Source of the DNA: Ulva prolifera
Lineage: Eukaryota > Chlorophyta > Ulvophyceae > Ulvales > Ulvaceae
Direction: 5' to 3'
DNA length: 64,000 nt
NCBI GenBank assembly: GCA_023078555.1
Contig: CM041202.1
Location: forward strand, 2,786,022 to 2,850,021
Part shown: in pieces, positions 1 through 11,800 of the stretch
Layout of the letters: each line of letters begins with the position of its first letter
Position numbering within the stretch: position 1 is the stretch's first letter
The notes under the pieces: generated by a model
Told to the model about the DNA's origin: nothing
Databases searched by the model: none
Seen by the model: the letters and a program-made list of their open reading frames with translations, nothing else
Position numbers and translations under genes: made by a program

Positions 1-2296
1 CGAGCCGCCGCACGAGCGCGGCGGTCGCCGACACGACGGCTGGGCTGCCGTTGCTGACGCAGCTGCGCAGGATGATGCCAGGGTAGCACTGCATGATCGC
101 AGCAGACGCCCCCGGGGAGGCGTCGGTGAGGGCCGAGAGGAACCGCAGCGCCGACGTGATCGCCTCGACGTGCTGCTCGTCCGTCGGTGCGACCGTGGCG
201 CCGCCGTCTGCGGGCCGCGGAGGGGCCGTCTTCGCGAGGCTGAGGCTCGACAGCAAGTCCACCACCTGGTCACGTAGACAAAGTGTGCCCATGGTCAAGC
301 TCATACTGCTGCCACATTGGCAGGAGCTCCAGGGACAGGAGGGTATGGCCGGAGGGAATGAACGTGTGGGTGTGATACCCGCCAGAAAGTCAGGGCAGTT
401 GGAGGCCGTGGCTGTGTGTCAACACAGCAGCCCCACAGGGTTCACGCTGAATCAGTGTTAAAAACCGAAGGGAGTAGGGTGGAAGTTCGGGACATAGCCT
501 TGGCTCCACAGTCTGACAGTCGAAAAGACAACAATCAATTGCCATGTGTCTGTGACATGCATGAAGAATGGAGAGACCTGAGGATGCAGGGCAGCTGTGA
601 GGTGACAGCGCGAGAGCTCACCTTCCCGACGACACCAGACTGCAGCAGCTCCGTGCGGACACTCTCAAACATCTTGGCTGCGTCGCCGAGCAGCGTGAGC
701 GTGTTGCTGACGGGCAGGTACTGCTCCGAGTGCTCCAACAGCCGCTGCAAGAGGAGGACCACGTTGTTGACGAGGGCCTCTGCGTCAGCTTTGGTGTCAG
801 CCTTGATGTGTGGCAGGGCAAGCTTTGCCAGAGCAGCCCCCATGTATAGAGCGTCAAAGTCAGCGGTGCTGAGTGAGAAGCTGTTGGTGACGCTGGCGCT
901 GCGGGGGCTGCCCGAGAGTACGCCTGTGGTCGCCCCGCCATTCCCACCTGCCCTGGCCCCGCTGCGGCCGACGAGGGTGTCAAAGAACAATCGCAGAGAA
1001 GGGATGATGAAGGATGTGGCGGACGCGAGGACGGGCAACGAAGAGCATCGGATGAAGCATACAGCAAGCACCGCCGCTGCCAACCCCGGGCATCCAGATG
1101 TGTCCCCACTGGCCAGGACACGCGAGAGCCCCTCCGCGGTTGAGCTGTGCAATACTGCCTGCAACTCTGCCATGTGTCAGGATTTGAAAGTGATTGCCAG
1201 AGCACGAGACCACACGGACACACGGATGGTTGTCTGACGGTGGACTGCATCAACGTCAAGGCGTCGCTGTGGCACACGTGCCGCAGATGCAGCGATATCT
1301 GCCCAAGCGTCTGCTGAGATCCAGAAAGAATGGGCGGTGGAAATCTTGGCCATCCCTTCGCAATCATTCGGCATTTACAAGAGAGGACGCCAGCTTTGTG
1401 AAAGATCTTTCATACGTTGGCACCGTGGACTGGATCGTGGCCACGCGTGGGCCGGTCTGGACGAGATAGATTTATCAAGGGTACAAACAGTTTCCACATC
1501 CCTTGAACAGGAGTAGCAGAGACGAGGAAATCAAAGTTGTTCATGTTCCCTGATGATTGAAATATTCGCAACAAGACACCTTGTGTTTTGACATGTGATG
1601 CAGTGGTGAGCGAGCTGAGTTCAAACAGCGCCTCATCCGTCTCAACCACAGACACGACTGAGCACCAAGGGAAGTGTCAGCTCAACATGCTCATCATATT
1701 TGCGAGCGTGATGCATAGCGAGCCTGGACGGAACACGGGTCTCGTACTGAACGGATTCAAGTTTCAGGCCCAGTCCTGGTCGGCCAAGAGCAAATGAATG
1801 AAGGCTCATTGTTTATCATATACTTTTTTTATGAAAGGAAGGTGCATTGTCATGTGCGGCACACCTTGGCCGGCGTTTCAGAGTTCATACACATCCGAAG
1901 CAACGCCTGTAGTCCGGATATGTACGGCGACATATTGCTGAAGCCGCTGTACTTCCCAGTCCACTCACTAACTTGATCCATGAAGGAGTCATATTGGAAC
2001 AGCGCATCTGCCCTTGCTTGCGACTGAGACAACCACTCTGTGGCCGTGTTGAGTGCAACAACGCACACGACATCTGTGGAGGTGATATCTTCAGCGAACA
2101 CGGAAATCTTCCTCTCAGGAGACTTAATGTTGCTCTCGCGCTTGTAGTGGTCAAGCAAAGCACTTAGCACAGCTGCGCTGTCGGCCTCGGTGGAGAAGTT
2201 CAGGTACTGCCCGAGCGAAGCAAGGTCGCTTCCAGGGATAGAGGCGGAATCTATGTCACCAGACATATCTCCATTATCTTTATTCTGATAGCGCAT
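1..2296 (-). CDS. Unrecognised helical-repeat-like protein (5' part, runs off the window)
   Basis: Five exons join with consistent phase: 1891-2296, 1580-1657, 1276-1313, 622-1158 and 1-265 (continuing past base 1). The start is the ATG at 2296 (MRYQNKDNGDMSGD). The visible protein is about 430 residues, rich in Ala, Leu and Ser, with long amphipathic stretches such as LYMGAALAKLALPHIK and ALVNNVVLLLQRLLEHSEQ, which suggests HEAT/ARM-like alpha-alpha repeats. I see no catalytic motif, signal peptide or membrane segment. The first 60 residues are acidic and polar. I do not recognise the family; a large nuclear or transport scaffold is possible but is only inference. The gene is divergent from PPIL3, with about 700 bp between start codons. 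Exon 1 uses a GTATGA donor after 1891; a competing donor at 1864 gives the wrong phase for exon 2. Confidence 0.6.
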
Positions 2297-3010
2297 AGCG
2301 CCCCCCTATAAGGGTGCCATCGTCTGTTCACACACTAACGCCCTGCGAAAGAGCGAAACGCAAGCCCGCCGTGCTGCCATGAAACACGGGGCAGGAAAGT
2401 GCAGGAATGTAAAACCATAGACTCTGGTTCCACTCTACCCCCGTGCCGAATCTACACCTCGTTGTTGCAAGGGCATCGCTGGATTCACCATGCATCTTAC
2501 TCATTCACCGGCACACATCGCCAGCGGCCCGGGTTGCAGGGTCAGCATCGACTTGATGCAAGTCAACCGTCATTTTGTTTGAAATCGTGACATGTGTGAG
2601 ATTCGGTCCGTGTCTGTGCATGGGCGGCTCGTGACAGTTGACGATTGTTGGCAGCTGCGTAGTTCTGACGAGTGCGGGACACAACGTTGGTGCTGTTCGA
2701 TGAACTGTCTTATCGTTGAAGGGCTACAGGTCATTTGTCTCTAGATTGCTCTCAGTTGTGGAATTCCTGAGCTGGCGCCTATATACCTGCGACAAGCGTT
2801 CCGAGCGTTGAACGGTTGACTTCGGAAGGTCATCCTCAGCGCCGCCCACTTTGCTGCTTACTGATTGACATGGTGCGCGCTTGCGTTTTTTAAGCTTCCT
2901 CGCTGTCTCACATGGTTTCAACGCTGCCAGGGGACTGTGCGGCATCCAGTTTCGTTGTCATGTCAATCGTCAGCCGCGCCACTTCACCGACCTGATCGCC
3001 CACTTCGACC
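2297..3010. promoter_or_regulatory. Divergent intergenic spacer, unknown gene / PPIL3
   Basis: This 714-bp gap separates two head-to-head start codons, so it must hold the 5' UTRs and promoters of both genes. I see no conserved coding frame and no clear TATA box in the expected position. The short reading frames inside it have no family resemblance. A shared bidirectional promoter is an inference from the layout. Confidence 0.4.
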
Positions 3011-3701
3011 ATGCTACAGGCATTGACTCTGCACACAAGTCAAGGTCAGATCAAGCTCGAACTCTACGTTGACCATGCCCCGAAGGCATGCCAGAACTTC
3101 TTGGCGCTGTGTGCAAGTGGATACTATGATGACACCAAGTTCCACCGAAATATTAAAGGCTTCATGATACAAGGTGGTGATCCCACGGGAACAGGGCGTG
3201 GCGGGAGATCTATTTTTGACACGCCAAATGGTAAATTTGAGGATGAAATAGTGCCGTCACTGAAGCATGACAAGGTCGGAGTGCTGTCAATGGCTAATTC
3301 CGGTCCAAACACAAATGGTACGTCTTATTTTCGAAAACGTTTCGCATTGCATTGCCCAGAGAGAAGAAAGGTGGTACTGTAGCATTTGATATTTCAGTGC
3401 AAACGCTAGCTGCAGACCGATCCGGGTATTCACGTGTTAACTGGACAAAGTAGAATAGATGCACTTGTCATGCCTGTGCTCACCAGCTTTGAGTTTTGCA
3501 GGCAGCCAGTTCTTCATGACGTACGCACCGCATTCGCACCTGGATGGAACATACACAATATTTGGGCACGTGATTGATGGCCTGGAGGTTCTAGAGAGGA
3601 TGGAAAAGATACCTGTGGATGATTCTGACGTTCCGGTAACTGAGATTGTGCTGAGAAATGTCACAATCCATGCAAATCCGATTGCAGAGAGGCATGCATG
3701 A
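3011..3701 (+). CDS. PPIL3: PPIL3-type cyclophilin (peptidyl-prolyl isomerase)
   Basis: Two exons, 3011-3317 and 3502-3701, give 168 residues (human PPIL3 has 161). The phase-1 junction rebuilds the motif [20 protein letters not shown], the cyclophilin active-site loop. Other PPIL3 landmarks are [27 protein letters not shown] and [17 protein letters not shown], and the protein ends [12 protein letters not shown]. It has no RNA-binding or zinc-finger extension, which fits the single-domain PPIL3 class. Known family role: proline isomerase associated with late spliceosomes in the nucleus. The ATG at 3011 gives the short N-terminus expected before the first beta strand ([14 protein letters not shown]). 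It lies head-to-head with the unknown gene upstream and tail-to-tail with APC10. The human active-site Arg of FHR is kept, so activity is plausible. Confidence 0.95.
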
Positions 3702-4804
3702 TTAATTTGCTTTGCGCGATGTGAATATACGATGCCCCGTCCTCATTTCATTGTAGAGCATCTCTGTACAGGACCTAGATTGAGGGCTCTGCTGTTGTCT
3801 GCGCATGTTCATCGTGCAATTTGCATCAGCTGCACCTGCGTTGTATGCAACTTTTCACTGATGATCTGAATTCATTACAGGTGAGTTTGCAAAGGCATGG
3901 ACTTTGCCCTCAAACCTGTAATGAATTTGTGCACAAGCACGTCAGATATGCTTCGTGGTGGCAGTGCGTGTTTCGACCTGACCATGCGCTGTTTAACATC
4001 TCGTTATCTCCGAGACACCAGGCACGCAGCAGATTTCTTGTGGTGCTGCAGTAAATCTCCGAAAATAATGCTTTCGCCTTAAAGATCGAATTTTATCACA
4101 GTCACATTTGCGACCACCTCCTCATAATCCCTTCGTGAGTCTGATAAGGTCAGCTGTATTCCCCATTAACTGTCCCTGAGCTCCAAGTAGCATAGCTGAT
4201 ACACCTTGATATCGCCACGCAAATTGTTTGACCATTGACTACTAACACGGTTGCGCCGAAGACAGGGACCATGCAACGACATAGATGTCTTTGCAGCATA
4301 GTTGAAACAATGCAGTTTTTGGTTTCACTGTGACACGATACCCATTGTTGCTCGTTAGTGCTGTTGGTACACACCACACAAATAGAACACGACCGTCAAG
4401 ACGATGCGTGTACTCCCAAACATGTCCTATGTTGTTCATCAACTCAAGGCTCAAAAGATGTTAGGTCTGCTCTGCCATGATCATGTGTACAGGTACTACC
4501 CATCACACATGAGTTGGGCGCCACACAGGCAAGGCTGCCTGGTGGCATCATGCACAGACGATCGCACATCCAGCATTCGATAATGTGCAAGCAGATATTT
4601 CATTTCCCTCGGACATTTACGAGGTTGATGAGATGATGAACTAACGTGAAGAATGTCAAATCAACCACACACAAACACTGGATTTGGGTACTGCAGTCTG
4701 AGCTCTCCGGTGAACCATTCACAGCATGGGAGATTGGGTGAGGAGGATAGATTTCAAAGTTGAAGTACCGCAAGAGCATTCACTGGGAAACTCGTTGCAG
4801 TGCC
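3702..4804. other. Convergent intergenic region, PPIL3 / APC10
   Basis: About 1.1 kb lies between two converging stop codons. It should contain both 3' UTRs. Short frames on either strand carry no recognisable domain and no plausible splice continuation. Apart from one TGTAA motif at 3917 I see nothing I can annotate. Confidence 0.5.
3917..3921 (+). terminator. Candidate poly(A) signal TGTAA for PPIL3
   Basis: TGTAA lies 216 bp past the PPIL3 stop. TGTAA (UGUAA) is the usual chlorophyte polyadenylation signal. The match is short and could be chance, but the same motif recurs at similar distances after several genes here. Confidence 0.4.
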
Positions 4805-5563
4805 CTACCTAATCGTCGCATAAGACAAGAACCCGGAGTCTTCAAACGTCAGTGGGTACCCAATGGCTCGTAACGGATCCCTGCGCGGCCCAAACACATT
4901 AATTTGCCGGATGTGTGTATCACGGCCGTTTTGATGGTTAGAAAGTACAGCCAGCTGTATACAGAATGCTTTGAGATAGTCTCCTGCACAATATATGCCT
5001 TTGAGGCTAGGAAGTCACCGCCATGGTTATACTCTGGACATGTGAAGCAACATGGTGTAAGCGACACGGTGCTGAACCAAGAGCGAGTGATCTTACCTTG
5101 AAAAATGTTTTGTGTCAATAAGGGTATCCTTGTCCACCCATGCGGTTCCTCAAGCTCCTGAGTGTGTATTTCGGTCATATCTGTAAAACTGTTGCCAGCT
5201 CTGACAGAGATGTGCTTTGGTGTGTACGACTCGTCAAGTCTGTAATCCAGATATAAAGCAAGTTCCTGCATGGACGCACACGTGCAGATCGTCCACAAAG
5301 CGGCGGGCAACTGCGTGTAGCAGTGAGTCCAGGCCCGGCACCTTTATATGCATCTTCTTTTGAAACTGGATGTCCACCAGATGGGGCTGTGTACCATCTG
5401 ATTGCCAGTAAGTGTCCTTGCTGCCATCTCGTAGCAGCTCCACCCCATTTCCAGGCTTAGCGCTGGTAACAGTCCACACTGCTAGGTGACCGATCTCACG
5501 CACATCTGTTCCAACGTCCAAGGCGGACTTTCCCAGAGCAAGTGATGCAGGAGGATTTGTCAT
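4805..5563 (-). CDS. APC10: Anaphase-promoting complex subunit 10 (DOC domain)
   Basis: Three exons, 5342-5563, 5097-5265 and 4805-4983, total 570 nt and encode 189 residues; phases 0 and 1 fit exactly. The product is almost entirely a DOC/APC10 jellyroll: REIGHLAVWTVTSAKPGNG, TYWQSDGTQPHLVDIQF, then DESYTPKHISVRAGN, and near the C-terminus AVLSNHQNGRDTHIRQI. These match the family signature in order. Known role: APC10 helps the co-activator recruit D-box substrates to the APC/C ubiquitin ligase for mitotic exit. The protein ends with about 25 extra residues (FGPRRDPLRAIGYPLTF and beyond) in place of the usual short Ile-Arg tail, so the canonical IR tail that docks on the TPR subunits is not obvious; the last residues here are Ile-Arg before the stop. 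It converges with PPIL3. Confidence 0.95.
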
Positions 5564-6017
5564 TTACGTGATCGGCTCCACAAACATTGTTTGATTCGCA
5601 TGTATTATCTGCCTGCTGGCGTGATCAACAACAGCTCTCACACTGCCTACGAAACAGGAACGAAAGACGCAATCCAGCGGTTGGCTCCGGCATCAGCAGA
5701 TACTGGCACCCAGATGCTTTTGCACAAATTTGCAGGGTATTTGACTAGCTTCCATGGGCATGAACCACGCCGCAAGGTGCGTGTTGCGCATTCTGAATGA
5801 GTGTCCCCTCTGGCCATCTTGCGTTTGCGTGCAGATGTGCCCGCTTAGCTCGAGCATGCAGCCGCATGCGATGGCATGTTTTGTACAATCGGAACAAGTG
5901 CGCCACGTTGTGACGACAGCGGGAGATTATGTCGCCGCTGTGCGGCACCGGTGCCTACACTGCTGGCGCCATCTTCGTCGCTGGTGTCGGTACTGGCGTC
6001 GACCTTGAATCGTGAGC
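5564..6017. promoter_or_regulatory. Divergent spacer, APC10 / PIG-V
   Basis: The 454 bp between the APC10 start (read leftward) and the PIG-V start (read rightward) should carry both promoters. No coding frame with family resemblance is visible. Confidence 0.4.
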
Positions 6018-8551
6018 ATGAGTGCCGTGGACGCTAAGATTGCAGCAGTGGCTGCAGGATCGCGTGTTGTATGGCTGCTGATTGCAGCAACGTCTGACTG
6101 GCTGTTGCGTGACTACGACACATCAGCACAACTGAATGACCGTCCATGCAGCATAGATCATGAGCACAAGCTTCCAGGCCAAATCATTTTGTTTGCGGAT
6201 GTTTGGGACACCGTTTATTTTGAACGGATATCCCGTTGTGGATACGAGTTCGAACAGTATTTGGCTTTCTTCCCAGGACTGCCTATGATGCTATCTCGGC
6301 TGTCGCATGACGCCTCTTCCACCATACGCGCAGGCCTAATCATTACAATGCTGTCCTTCTGTCTGTCTGCAGTGATGATGTACAGGTGTGTTCAATGCCA
6401 GAGCTGACCACAGCATGTGCACCATGAGCGAGTGGGCATGAGCACCTTCATTGAGTACAGGATCGGCAAGCACGTCCTCAAGGACGAACAAAAAGCTATC
6501 ACAGCGGTTTTGTTGATGTGCCTGTCTCCAGCATCCGTATTCCTCACGATGGCATACACGGAGGCTGTCTTCCAAGCCCTCACCTTTGTTGGAATATGGC
6601 TCCTGATCGTCTGCGACGCCCCACTTCTATCCGCCGTACCCTTCGCAGCCAGCTGCCTGGTTCGCTCAAATGGTGTGGACTCCCAGCACATGCCTGCAGA
6701 TCCTAGCACCAGGTCGTGCACTGGTGCAGCAGCCCCTGCGACCCCCAGGAGCCACATGCATCCAACCAGAGGCACACGTGCAGCATGCAGGGATGGTCAA
6801 CGCTGGGTTCCTCCTCTACCGCTGCCTCGAGTCCATTGGAGCCGCCTCTGCTGGCCGAGCTACCTGGGCACAGGCGTCCTCCGTGTGCACTCAGGCCACG
6901 GCTGGCCTCCTGCTCATGTACGCTGCGCTCGCAAGCGTGCTCCAGCATGGTGCGCCCTTTGAGATGTCATTTATTGTCAAAACACATGGAATATTGATGA
7001 ATCCAAGGCTTGGGTATTGCATACACATTGAATAAATTCATTGTCCGCAACAGTGCCACAAGGTTGCTGTGGCCTCAGGCCCTCCCCTGCCGTGGAACCT
7101 TCGCAAGCTTGATTTCCAATGTCCCAACGACATGCATGTGCACAGCAACAGAGGCCTCAGTATACTCCGAAGCAGCAGCCCGTGCACCGCCGGCGGCCTG
7201 TGTGGAGGCGCGAGAATGCATCGCCAAAGAAAAAACTCTGCTGTTTCGGATGCTGTCATCTGTCCAGTTGACGATGTCTGTAGATGTGATGGGTTATAGA
7301 GGTCTGTTGGCATGCTGCCGCTGCTCAGACGCACGACCGTGGACTGTCTGGTGTACATAGTGTCCGTCTGGGCACGCGGGTCGCCTGGAGACACAGATCC
7401 CAGCCGCAGTGCCTGTGAGCTATACCCAGGTGGCACAACATTCCCCCCAGAACGCATCCCTGTGGGATGTATGTAGCGATGTCTGGCGACATGGTGTAGC
7501 ATACAGAGCGACACCGCTGTTGTGGGTACAGGATACAGCCTGTTTTGCAGCAGCGAGGCATGGCAGGGGGCCCCTGAGCCACGGCCGTACTGTCAACCAG
7601 GCGGGCCGAGCCTCTACTCCTTCATCCAGTCTGAGTACTGGGGCGTGGGCTTCCTGAAGTACTACCGCCCTGAACAGGCATGGTCCCTACACAAACTGTG
7701 CATGTCATCGAGACGAACTTGATTGATTTCTCGCATGAGTTTTTCGTCGGTCGCAAACCGGCATGTGCGATGGACCGCACCCATCCAATCCACGTGATGC
7801 CAACGGGAGGCTACTCCCGGCGGCAAGATGTGTGCAGTGCAGCAATGCATGCACCCTCAGCTGCGTGTACGTACGTGCAGGTACCGAACTTCTTGCTTGC
7901 CGCCCCGGCCCTCATCACCGCGGCTGCGGCAGTGGTGGCTTACGTGCGCCGGGACCCAGCGAGGGCACTCACTCTCGGGAGGCTGGGCCCGGGATGCCTC
8001 CAAGCCCGGGCGAGCCTGCTGCTGGAATGCCTGCTGCCATCGCTCGCAGCACAGGACTCCACGGATGACGCCTCGAGGAGGCGTGTCCGCAAGCCACTCC
8101 CGACCCTGAGCTCCGGGTTCTACAGTGATGGAGTGTTTGTGTTCGTGGTGCAGCTGGCTGCGATGCTGCTTATTGCAGCGCTCTTCATGCACATCCAGGT
8201 GTGTGTGCTGATGATGTGAGTATGTGTGATGTGGCTGGATGAGGCCAGAGTAGGATCTGGGGCTTTCTGACCTGCAGGCGACTACCCTGAGTCACTGACA
8301 GCAATGGGCCTGCACGCAATATTACTGCAGGGCAGTTGGGGGCGGGTTTTGTTCTGCTGCTTTCAAAAAGCAGTGGCTCGTTTGTGCAGGTCGTGACCAG
8401 GTTTGTGACCACATGTCTGGCACTGTACTGGTACATGGCAGAACTGGTGATGCGACGGCAAGGCATTGAGGGGAAGCTTGTGCTCGTGCACTGCACTGTC
8501 TGGGCATGGATGGGCTTGGTTCTGTTTCCCAACTTTTACCCGTGGACGTGA
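6018..8551 (+). CDS. PIGV: GPI mannosyltransferase 2 (PIG-V/GPI18)
   Basis: Six exons, 6018-6385, 6461-6672, 6791-6949, 7532-7677, 7881-8198 and 8390-8551, total 1365 nt and encode 454 residues (human 493). All phases agree. The protein adds the second mannose of the GPI-anchor core using dolichol-phosphate-mannose at the ER membrane. Visible family landmarks: the first lumenal loop with DVWDTVYFERISRCGYEFEQ and LAFFPGLPMML (the conserved Trp-Asp and FFPG), CLSPASVFLTMAYTEA, the SEYWGVGFLKYY motif, VPNFLLAAPALI, and the terminal NFYPWT. Many hydrophobic segments are spread along the chain, as expected for a GT-C fold polytopic enzyme. The donor of intron 4 is GC (7678-7679) rather than GT, placed between FLKYYRPEQ and VPNFLL, where the human protein is also continuous. 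The loop between exons 3 and 4 is short compared with human. Confidence 0.93.
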
Positions 8552-8732
8552 CCAAGGTGTATCACCACGCTCCTCAACGCTCCTAGACAATGGCACCATG
8601 GTAGGATGGCAGTTTTCTGAAAACTGCACGTATCAGAATGATGCTGCATACATAACTTCGGCGGGCTGAAATGAGCCTGAGATCTACACTTGGCTGCCCA
8701 CAACACCCGTCGCGCAATGAACGTTGTCGTCT

Positions 8733-8737
8733 TTACA
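8733..8737 (-). terminator. Candidate poly(A) signal TGTAA for the coiled-coil gene
   Basis: Read on the minus strand this is TGTAA, 100 bp past the stop of the WD40/coiled-coil gene. It fits the chlorophyte signal and spacing. Confidence 0.4.
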
Positions 8738-8804
8738 ATTCCATGAAGGATCTGAAACTATGCTGAGTACCTCAGACTGACATTGACTAAACCTGTACTC
8801 TTCA

Positions 8805-8809
8805 TGTAA
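8805..8809 (+). terminator. Candidate poly(A) signal TGTAA for PIG-V
   Basis: TGTAA lies 254 bp past the PIG-V stop. The convergent neighbour ends at 8838, so the two transcripts probably overlap at their 3' ends. Confidence 0.4.
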
Positions 8810-8837
8810 ATTCAGTGGGTGATTAGATTTGCCATCT

Positions 8838-11800
8838 TCACGTAAAGCCAGTTGGCGGCAGAATTCTTGCCCTTTCCGCTGACCGGGGGGGCCGCACGGG
8901 TGGCAGTCTACTGCCCTCGTTGGGGTTGTAGTATCCGCTGTACTGGGCTGGATGAGAAGATGTGACCCCGGCAGCCAATTCGTGCTGCTTTGCTTCCAAC
9001 TCCATCCTCAACTGCTCCATCTTAGCCTCCAGCTGGCTTGTCAGTTCCCGTGTATTGTCTATCTCTTCCCTGCAGCGAAATCTCGGTCATTCGCAACGCG
9101 TGCTCATGGCCAGCGGAAGCATTAATCTCCCCCTTCTGTAGTCAGAATACAGAAGAGCACGGTGATGACCATGCGCATGTGCGGCGACAACAAGAAGGCT
9201 GACTTCTACACTGACAGCTACAGCTCCCTTTCACAAGGCGGCAGTGTATCTGTGCAATCATCGCAGGCCCTTCGTGTCTGTTCTGTGGCCGTCTCTTGGG
9301 GCATGACTCAGCTGCACACCGATTCTGAGCTGCCTCCTGGAGTGCAGCCTGCAGCTGGGCCCGCAGGTCCTGCGCCTCTGCCTCCCTGTCGGCCACGTCC
9401 TCCCCCTTCCTCTCCAGTGCCTTGCGCAGTCTACCAAGCTCCTTCAACAGCAGCTGGTAGTCATCCATGGCTTGATTCAGGGCGCCCTCCAGTTCGCCCA
9501 GGCGGTGCATCGTCTCTGGGGGAGGGGCTGCTGACAGTTGCTTCTGGGCTGCTTTCAATGCCACCTGCAACGCTCCTACGCTCGGCAGGCATTATATGTG
9601 CTTTTAGCCTCTTGTAATTGTTTCTGTATAATTCATGAAGTAGCCATGTCCATGGGGATGTTGAAAACTCCAGAAGCGGATACCAGTTTGCGCACGAGGC
9701 AATACACGCGCGGGTCTGGCCATTGACATGCTCCATCCACCATGCTCCCTCCGATGCAGCCACTGCCGCGTTTCCAGAATCTTTACGGGGCTTCCCCATA
9801 CAAGCCCAGATTTGACAACCCAAGGCAAGTGCCAGCCATCGCCAACACATGGAGAACTTGCCTGACCATCATCACCCGCTTGTCACCACCTGCTGTTCTT
9901 GCCCTCATCATGCCAGGAAGCATACAGCACCATAGCTGGCTGCAACGCCAACCAGCGCAGCATGTATAGCGAATGTGACACCATGTGTACCAGCCAGCAT
10001 CGACGACATGGTTCCCCACAGCACAAGGCAGGGTGCGTGTATGGAATCGGTCAAAACACTGTTCATAACGGCTATGCACATCCACATTCAATAGCACAGG
10101 AGAAGGGCCTCAGAGCTGCATAAAGTCATGTGAGACATTTCCAGATGCTGCACAGCCTCGACTCGTGCTCCCAGCCATTCAGAGCTGCCAGGTCATAGCC
10201 AGACCAGACCAGTGTTTGCACCCATGTTGACATGATTAACAAGCACCCCCAGCAGGAGCACTGCACGGGAGCGTGCCTGCAGTTGGTAGCGCTCCTCGGC
10301 AATCGCATTGAGGTCACTGTGCACCGACGAGATCTCCTGCTGCGTGCGCTGCCGCTCCGTGGCGGCGGCGGCATGGGCGCGCTCCAGCTGGTCCCGCACC
10401 TCCGACAGCCGGCCCTGCGCTTCGGCCAGCCGCTCCTCCAGCCGCTGCCGGCCGTCGGTCGCCGCTTGCAGCTGCACCCATGGCCCTGCCTTTGGTCTCA
10501 CAGCTTGTGAAGCTGTTCAACGGGTGAAGCCAGGGTTGGCGCCGTCACACGCATGATCAGCTTCCGCGAGCAGCCGATGCAATTGATGAAGCAGTACTAG
10601 TGAGCCAGCGGAGCGCGACAGGGGTGGGAATGGCCTCAACATGCCCTCAACACTTCAAGCTCGTGCGTCTAAGGGACACAGTCTTGCTGCGGTCATGGTG
10701 CCTGACCAAGATAATGAGAGATTTGCTCTACACGGCAATTTCTACATCCTCCAGGCCGATATCGGATGTGAGAAGTTGCTTTTCTAACTCTTACTCATTC
10801 AAGACTGGTGCGGTGGGCTCCACATCGGGGCTGCTTGTTGTTCTCTGCCCACGACGTGGTCCCTAGGTGTGCTGGTCTGGGGAGGATCGCCGCACTGCTC
10901 CATGATGAAACTTTGGCCAAGCCGGTGGGTCACACCTGGCCTTGCAGTTCAGCCTTATCCCGTGCTGTTAGGGCCAGCTCCTGGGCCTTTCCAGCCAACT
11001 CCGCCCGGAGCTCTGCAGCAGTCGCTGTCAACCTCTCCACCTCCTGGCGCAGCCGCTTCACTTCAGCCTGTAACAATGCCAAGCTCCTCTTTCTTGTTCC
11101 ACATCGCCACCCCATGGCCCATGAGCCATGACGCTGCGTCACATGCCTGCCAGTGTCAAACACTGTGCACCAGTTTGCAACCGATGCAGCTGAGCACGAT
11201 GAAGTGTGTCATATCCAGAGGTGTTTCGGCCTCTGGCGTCCGGGAACGACCAGCTCCCCCAGTCAACCTGAGCTATCCACCTGTCCACACTCAAGGGTAG
11301 GTTGTATCGACCATCACAGCCTCCAGCTCAGGCGATGATCGACCGTTTGTCCAACTGTTATCATTTAATCAACGCGCAAGTTTGGAGTCACGGAGCCACC
11401 ATGCATCTACCATGCATCTTCCATGATCCTGACATATGGCAGAAGAGCACACAAACATGCCCACCTGCTCCTGTGCCACCCGCTCTGCCTCCTGCTCCAA
11501 CCGACGGGCCGCAGCAGCGCGGTCCGACTCAGCCACACGCTCCGCGTCCCGCCTAGCAGCCTCCTCCAGCCGCAGTGCAGCCTCCAGAGCAGCCGCCTGC
11601 TCTGACGACTGCCGCCGCAGCTGCTGCAGTGAGGCCTCGGCCTCGGCCAGGGCAGTCTGCAGCCGGGCAGTCTCGCCCTTCAGCTGCTCATTAGCGGCCT
11701 GGAGGCTCTGCAGCTCTGCTGACAGTGCTGCTGTGTGTGTGGTGGCCTGCTTGAGTGCCTCACGGTCCTCTGCGTGTGAGGCGTGCTCCCTCTGCAGCTC

